This document shows positions 61,085 to 64,000 of a stretch of 64,000 nucleotides of DNA, in pieces. The DNA lies in assembly GCA_963781285.1 (NCBI GenBank), contig CAWAFI010000008.1, forward strand, positions 62,001 to 126,000. The letters are read 5' to 3'. Below the pieces are notes generated by a model. It was not told the DNA's origin. It ran no database searches and saw only the letters and a program-made list of their open reading frames with translations. The DNA comes from CAIWHR01 sp963781285. GTDB taxonomy: Bacteria; Pseudomonadota; Gammaproteobacteria; Burkholderiales; Casimicrobiaceae. A program made the position numbers and the translations under genes. Position 1 is the stretch's first letter. The number at the start of each line of letters is the position of its first letter.

Positions 61085-61279
61085 ATGACGAGACCCAGAA
61101 ACAGTGAGCATCACACGAAGGTACACCAGGAAAGAACGTACCACGGCGAAACCAGCACAAAAGGCGGCGGCGGGGGAGTGGCGACGGGCAAGACGGCATA
61201 CCGGGAAGAGTATGAGCGCGACTATGGCCCGGACCTCGATGAGCCGTTAGACGGGACCGAATCCGGGCGGGAATCCTGA
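61085..61279 (+). CDS. Small hydrophilic protein, function unknown
   Basis: This 64-residue protein begins MTRPRNSEHHTKVHQERTYH and has a glycine run (TKGGGGGVATGKTAYREEYE) and an acidic tail (DYGPDLDEPLDGTESGRES). It is strongly hydrophilic and probably disordered, like small stress-type proteins. GAGGAAATC just before the ATG is a good ribosome-binding site. I know no family for it. Confidence 0.55.
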   Translation: MTRPRNSEHHTKVHQERTYHGETSTKGGGGGVATGKTAYREEYERDYGPDLDEPLDGTESGRES

Positions 61280-61372
61280 GAACCGATGCGAGTCGCGCCC
61301 TATTGAAATGACATTGGATAAAAGGCTGGCGGTGCGGCACCAAAGTGGCCTCCGCAAGATGCGACGTGGGGG

Positions 61373-61393
61373 TGTCTAGCTCATGTCTAGCTC
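61373..61393 (+). repeat. Tandem direct repeat of TGTCTAGCTC
   Basis: TGTCTAGCTC occurs at 61373-61382 and 61384-61393 with a one-base gap, about 90 bases before the response-regulator gene. It could be a paired binding site. The surrounding 203-base gap (61280-61482) shows no gene. Confidence 0.5.
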
Positions 61394-61482
61394 TTGGGAC
61401 TCGCGCTTCCGGGTGGGCCAAGCGATCACGCGTCGATGCACTCGAATCAAAGCCCGCGCTTCCGCATTTGCGAGGGGACCCT

Positions 61483-63180
61483 ATGAACGACAAGACCACC
61501 ATCGTACTTCTCATTGAGGACGATCCCGCTGACGCGAGATTGATTCTGGAGGCGCTGTCCGCAGAAGTGGACAGCCCGTTCCGCGTCGAGTGGGTTACGC
61601 TGCTTTCGGCCGGTCTCGAGCGCTTGAGCAAGGAAGGGGTTGACGTGGTCATGCTCGATCTGTCGCTGCCAGATGTTCAGGGCATAGAGGCGGTGGAGCA
61701 GGTATGCCTGGCTGCGCCAGATCTTCTCATTCTGGTGCTGAGCGGCTTGACCGATGAGGAAATGGCTCGGCAGGCTGTGCAACGCGGCGCGTATGACTAC
61801 TTCTCCAAAGGCCATGTCGACGCCCACTGGCTCCCGCGGGCCTTGCGTTACGTCATCGCCCGCAAGACGGCCTTGGATGCGCTGGCGGTCAGTGAGGCCC
61901 GCTTCCGGGCGATAAGCGATGCCTCTCCTTTGGGTATTCTCGTGACCGACAGGCAGGGCAGTTGCCTGTACACCAACGCTGCATATCACAGAATTTCGGG
62001 ACTGAGTTTTGAAGACGCGCTTGGCATGAACTGGAAGATCGCAATCCACTCGGATGATCGCGAGCGGGTATTCGCCGAATGGCAAGACGCAGCCCAGAAT
62101 CAGAAGCCATTTCAGGCAGAATTCCGCTTCTTGCGGGAAGACCATAGCGTGGTGTGGACGCGCGTCAATGCGGCCCCCATGCGCCAAGAAAAGAAGCTAT
62201 ACGGCTATGTGCAAACGGTGGAGGACATCACCGAGCGCAAGTCGGAAGAGGCTCTATTGCAAGACGCGCAAGAGAGGTTGTTCGAGGAGAAGGAGCGAGC
62301 CCAGGTCACGCTCAACTCGATCGGCGACGGCGTACTTACCACGGACACGCTTGGGAACATCACCTATCTCAATCGGGTCGCCGAGGAAATGACCGGCTGG
62401 CCGTGGCAGGACGCATCGGGCCGCCCACTCGCCGAAGTGTTCAGTGTCATCGACGGGACAACGCGCCAGCCCGCCCCCAACCTGGCGGCGCAGGCGGTGC
62501 AGCAAAACGAAATCGTGAGCCTGGACATCCATAGTGTGCTTATCCGGCGCGACGGGTACGAGGCCGGGATCGAAGATTCGGCCGCCCCCATCCATGACCG
62601 GCACGGCCGGGTCGTTGGTGCGGTGTTGGTCTTCCACGATGTCAGCGACTCGCGAGCCACTGCGCTCAAGATGTCCCACCAGGCACAGCACGACTTTCTC
62701 ACCGGCCTGCCAAACCGGCTGCTGCTAACTGACCGGCTCAGCCAGGCGATAGCACTGAGCCGCCGTCACGGCAACAAAGTCGCCCTGCTGTTTCTGGATC
62801 TGGATCGCTTTAAACTCGTCAACGACTCCCTAGGGCATGGGATCGGCGACAAACTGCTGCAGTCGGTGGCGCAACGCTTGACGGCCAGCGTTCGCACTTC
62901 GGACACCATATGCCGCCTCGGTGGAGACGAGTTCGTGGTACTGCTTTCGGAAATTAGGCATGTGGACGCGGCGATGCAGTGCGCGGAGAAGGTGCTTGCT
63001 GCGATAGCGGTACCACACCTCATCGGTGGGCTCGAGGTCCATGTCACCGTGAGCATTGGTATCAGCGTCTGCCCGGATGACGGCCGGGATGCAGAAGCCA
63101 TGCTCAAGAATTCGGACACCGCGATGTACCATGCCAAGAAGATGGGGCGCGCCAATTACCAGTTCTTCACGCAAACATGA
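61483..63180 (+). CDS. Response regulator with PAS domains and GGDEF diguanylate cyclase domain
   Basis: This 565-residue protein starts with a receiver domain (LLIEDDPADARLILEAL; phospho-Asp in DVVMLDLSLPDVQG near residue 58; switch Lys in FSKGHVD). Two PAS domains follow (about 140-265 and 280-400), then GGDEF (DFLTGLPNRLLLTDRL, RLGGDEFVVLLSE). An inhibitory-site RTSD lies exactly five residues before GGDEF, so product feedback is likely. It should make cyclic di-GMP in the cytosol. Many relatives continue into an EAL domain; here the protein stops right after the GGDEF domain. Confidence 0.92.
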   Translation: MNDKTTIVLLIEDDPADARLILEALSAEVDSPFRVEWVTLLSAGLERLSKEGVDVVMLDLSLPDVQGIEAVEQVCLAAPDLLILVLSGLTDEEMARQAVQRGAYDYFSKGHVDAHWLPRALRYVIARKTALDALAVSEARFRAISDASPLGILVTDRQGSCLYTNAAYHRISGLSFEDALGMNWKIAIHSDDRERVFAEWQDAAQNQKPFQAEFRFLREDHSVVWTRVNAAPMRQEKKLYGYVQTVEDITERKSEEALLQDAQERLFEEKERAQVTLNSIGDGVLTTDTLGNITYLNRVAEEMTGWPWQDASGRPLAEVFSVIDGTTRQPAPNLAAQAVQQNEIVSLDIHSVLIRRDGYEAGIEDSAAPIHDRHGRVVGAVLVFHDVSDSRATALKMSHQAQHDFLTGLPNRLLLTDRLSQAIALSRRHGNKVALLFLDLDRFKLVNDSLGHGIGDKLLQSVAQRLTASVRTSDTICRLGGDEFVVLLSEIRHVDAAMQCAEKVLAAIAVPHLIGGLEVHVTVSIGISVCPDDGRDAEAMLKNSDTAMYHAKKMGRANYQFFTQT

Positions 63181-63378
63181 ACGCCCTGGCTCCCGAGTAA
63201 TGAGCGTCCTCCCTTGTAGAGGCATGCGTCTGCTCTTGGCCCGCAGTGAGACGTTCGCGATAGGCCGAGAACGACACTGAGCACGTGTCGGCCGGCACGT
63301 ACAACGCCGTCAGAAACCGAGAGGCAGTAGCAGCCGAGATCCTCGCTGCGAGCGAAGAGCGAGCGATTTGCGCAACAC
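63181..63378 (+). other. 198-base gap between convergent genes
   Basis: No gene is supported. Directly after the GGDEF stop the next frame reads MNALAPE and stops. Many GGDEF-EAL proteins continue at this place with a Met-Asn segment, so this may be a trace of a lost EAL part. Confidence 0.4.
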
Positions 63379-64000
63379 TCAATAAAGCCACACCATCGAA
63401 ATCACTACCAGCAGCGGCAGCATGATCAGGCTCGCCCAGGCGAGGTAGCCAAAGAAGCTCGGCATCGCGATGCCGCGGTCCTCTGCGATCGCCTTGATCA
63501 TGAAGTTCGGCGCATTGCCGATGTACGTCAACGCGCCGAAGTAGACAGCGCCCATCGAGATTGCCACTAGCGTCGCCGTCAGTGGCCCCATCAGCGCCGC
63601 CGCGTCGCCGCCAGCAAGGTTGAAGAACACGAGGTAGGTGGGCGCATTGTCGAGGAACGCCGAGAGCACGCCGGTCATCCAGAAGACCATCGTGTCGAGC
63701 GGCTTGCCAACCGGACCGACGACGAGGCTGACCACGCCGGCCAGCGCGCCGTTGCGGCCCGCGCCGAGCATCACGATCACCGGGATGATGGTGATGAAGA
63801 TCCCGGCGAAGATCTTCGCCACCTCGACGATCGGTGCCCAATGGAACGCGTTGTGTTCGCGCACCGCCTGCGGCGTCACGGCGAGCGACACAAGCGCCAA
63901 CGCAACGAGGATCGCGTCGCGCAGCAGGTTCTGGAGTGCGACAGGCGCACCAAGCACGTCGAACTCGACGCCAGAATCCCACAAACCCGACATCAGCACC
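63379..64000 (-). CDS. NhaD/CitMHS-type sodium:proton antiporter (C-terminal part, cut by window edge)
   Basis: The last 206 residues or so are present; the gene starts beyond the right edge. Six or more helices are visible, with VSAFLDNAPTYLVFFNLAGG and YIGNAPNFMIKAIAEDRGI, the paired Asn-Ala-Pro motifs of the NhaD/ArsB-like ion transporter superfamily. It ends MLPLLVVISMVWLY. It is probably a sodium:proton antiporter or a related carboxylate carrier; the annotation is by fold family. Confidence 0.85.
   Translation of the reverse strand, partial: VLMSGLWDSGVEFDVLGAPVALQNLLRDAILVALALVSLAVTPQAVREHNAFHWAPIVEVAKIFAGIFITIIPVIVMLGAGRNGALAGVVSLVVGPVGKPLDTMVFWMTGVLSAFLDNAPTYLVFFNLAGGDAAALMGPLTATLVAISMGAVYFGALTYIGNAPNFMIKAIAEDRGIAMPSFFGYLAWASLIMLPLLVVISMVWLY

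Overview
The window is GC-rich, densely packed DNA from a betaproteobacterium. The best guide is the order tpiA, secG, tRNA-Leu(GAG), nuoA to nuoN, an arrangement I associate with Burkholderiales and their relatives. A split-arnA arn cluster, liv and tct uptake systems, a DUF485/ActP acetate system and a lutABC lactate system fit the same group. No rRNA operon, CRISPR array, phage or intact insertion sequence is visible. Both window ends cut genes: a Bcp peroxiredoxin on the left and a NhaD/CitMHS-type antiporter on the right.

Layout. 0-8.4 kb, minus strand: arn operon for 4-amino-4-deoxy-arabinose modification of lipid A. Transcription order is arnT, small ORF, arnE/F-like, arnB, arnC, arnA formyltransferase, TMEM175-like channel, arnA decarboxylase, arnD, then bcp. 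8.5-12.1 kb, plus: GNAT, cysS, fumarylacetoacetase-family protein and a small membrane-anchored protein. 12.2-13.3 kb, minus: an RskA-type protein lacking its sigma-binding half, and a PduO-type cobalamin adenosyltransferase. 13.4-21.1 kb, plus: acyl-CoA ligase (frameshifted), enoyl-CoA hydratase, DUF485/ActP acetate symporter, DUF294 signalling protein and a DnaQ-like exonuclease. 21.2-26.7 kb: livGFKHM branched-chain amino acid ABC system (livF frameshifted) and a MORN-like exported protein. 26.7-35.2 kb: dipeptide-type ABC transporter dppBCDF without a binding protein, N-formylglutamate amidohydrolase, and tctCBA. 35.3-52.2 kb: tpiA, secG, tRNA-Leu and the complete 14-subunit complex I operon, interrupted by a small insertion before nuoD and by a DUF4019 gene after nuoD. 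52.3-56.4 kb: lutA, lutB, an aminotransferase and lutC. 56.5-63.3 kb: an accessory stretch of small, exported, DNA-binding or signalling genes that looks less GC-rich than the rest, with relics and gene fragments.

The most unusual signal is a roughly 190 bp element present twice (6511-6699 and 28765-28956). Both copies sit between co-transcribed genes, one in arn and one in dpp. The outer flanks keep the same orientation relative to transcription, but the inner segment, including 76 identical bases, is inverted. Both versions stay open as a 65-66 codon ORF starting MSAAGPP or VSAAGPP, ending SVGAHQ or SVGAHE, and overlapping the next start codon as GTGA or ATGA. Other gaps in these otherwise overlapping operons also carry open linker frames.

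A second notable place is nuoC-nuoD. A palindromic insertion carries a near-copy of the nuoD 5' end, and the real nuoD Shine-Dalgarno lies inside a perfect 16 bp inverted repeat spanning the start codon.

Three genes between 14.4 and 22.7 kb (acyl-CoA ligase, actP, livF) each carry exactly one extra base. They may be sequencing errors or real lesions, and the raw data should decide. All statements rest on reading the sequence and on family knowledge; no database search was run.
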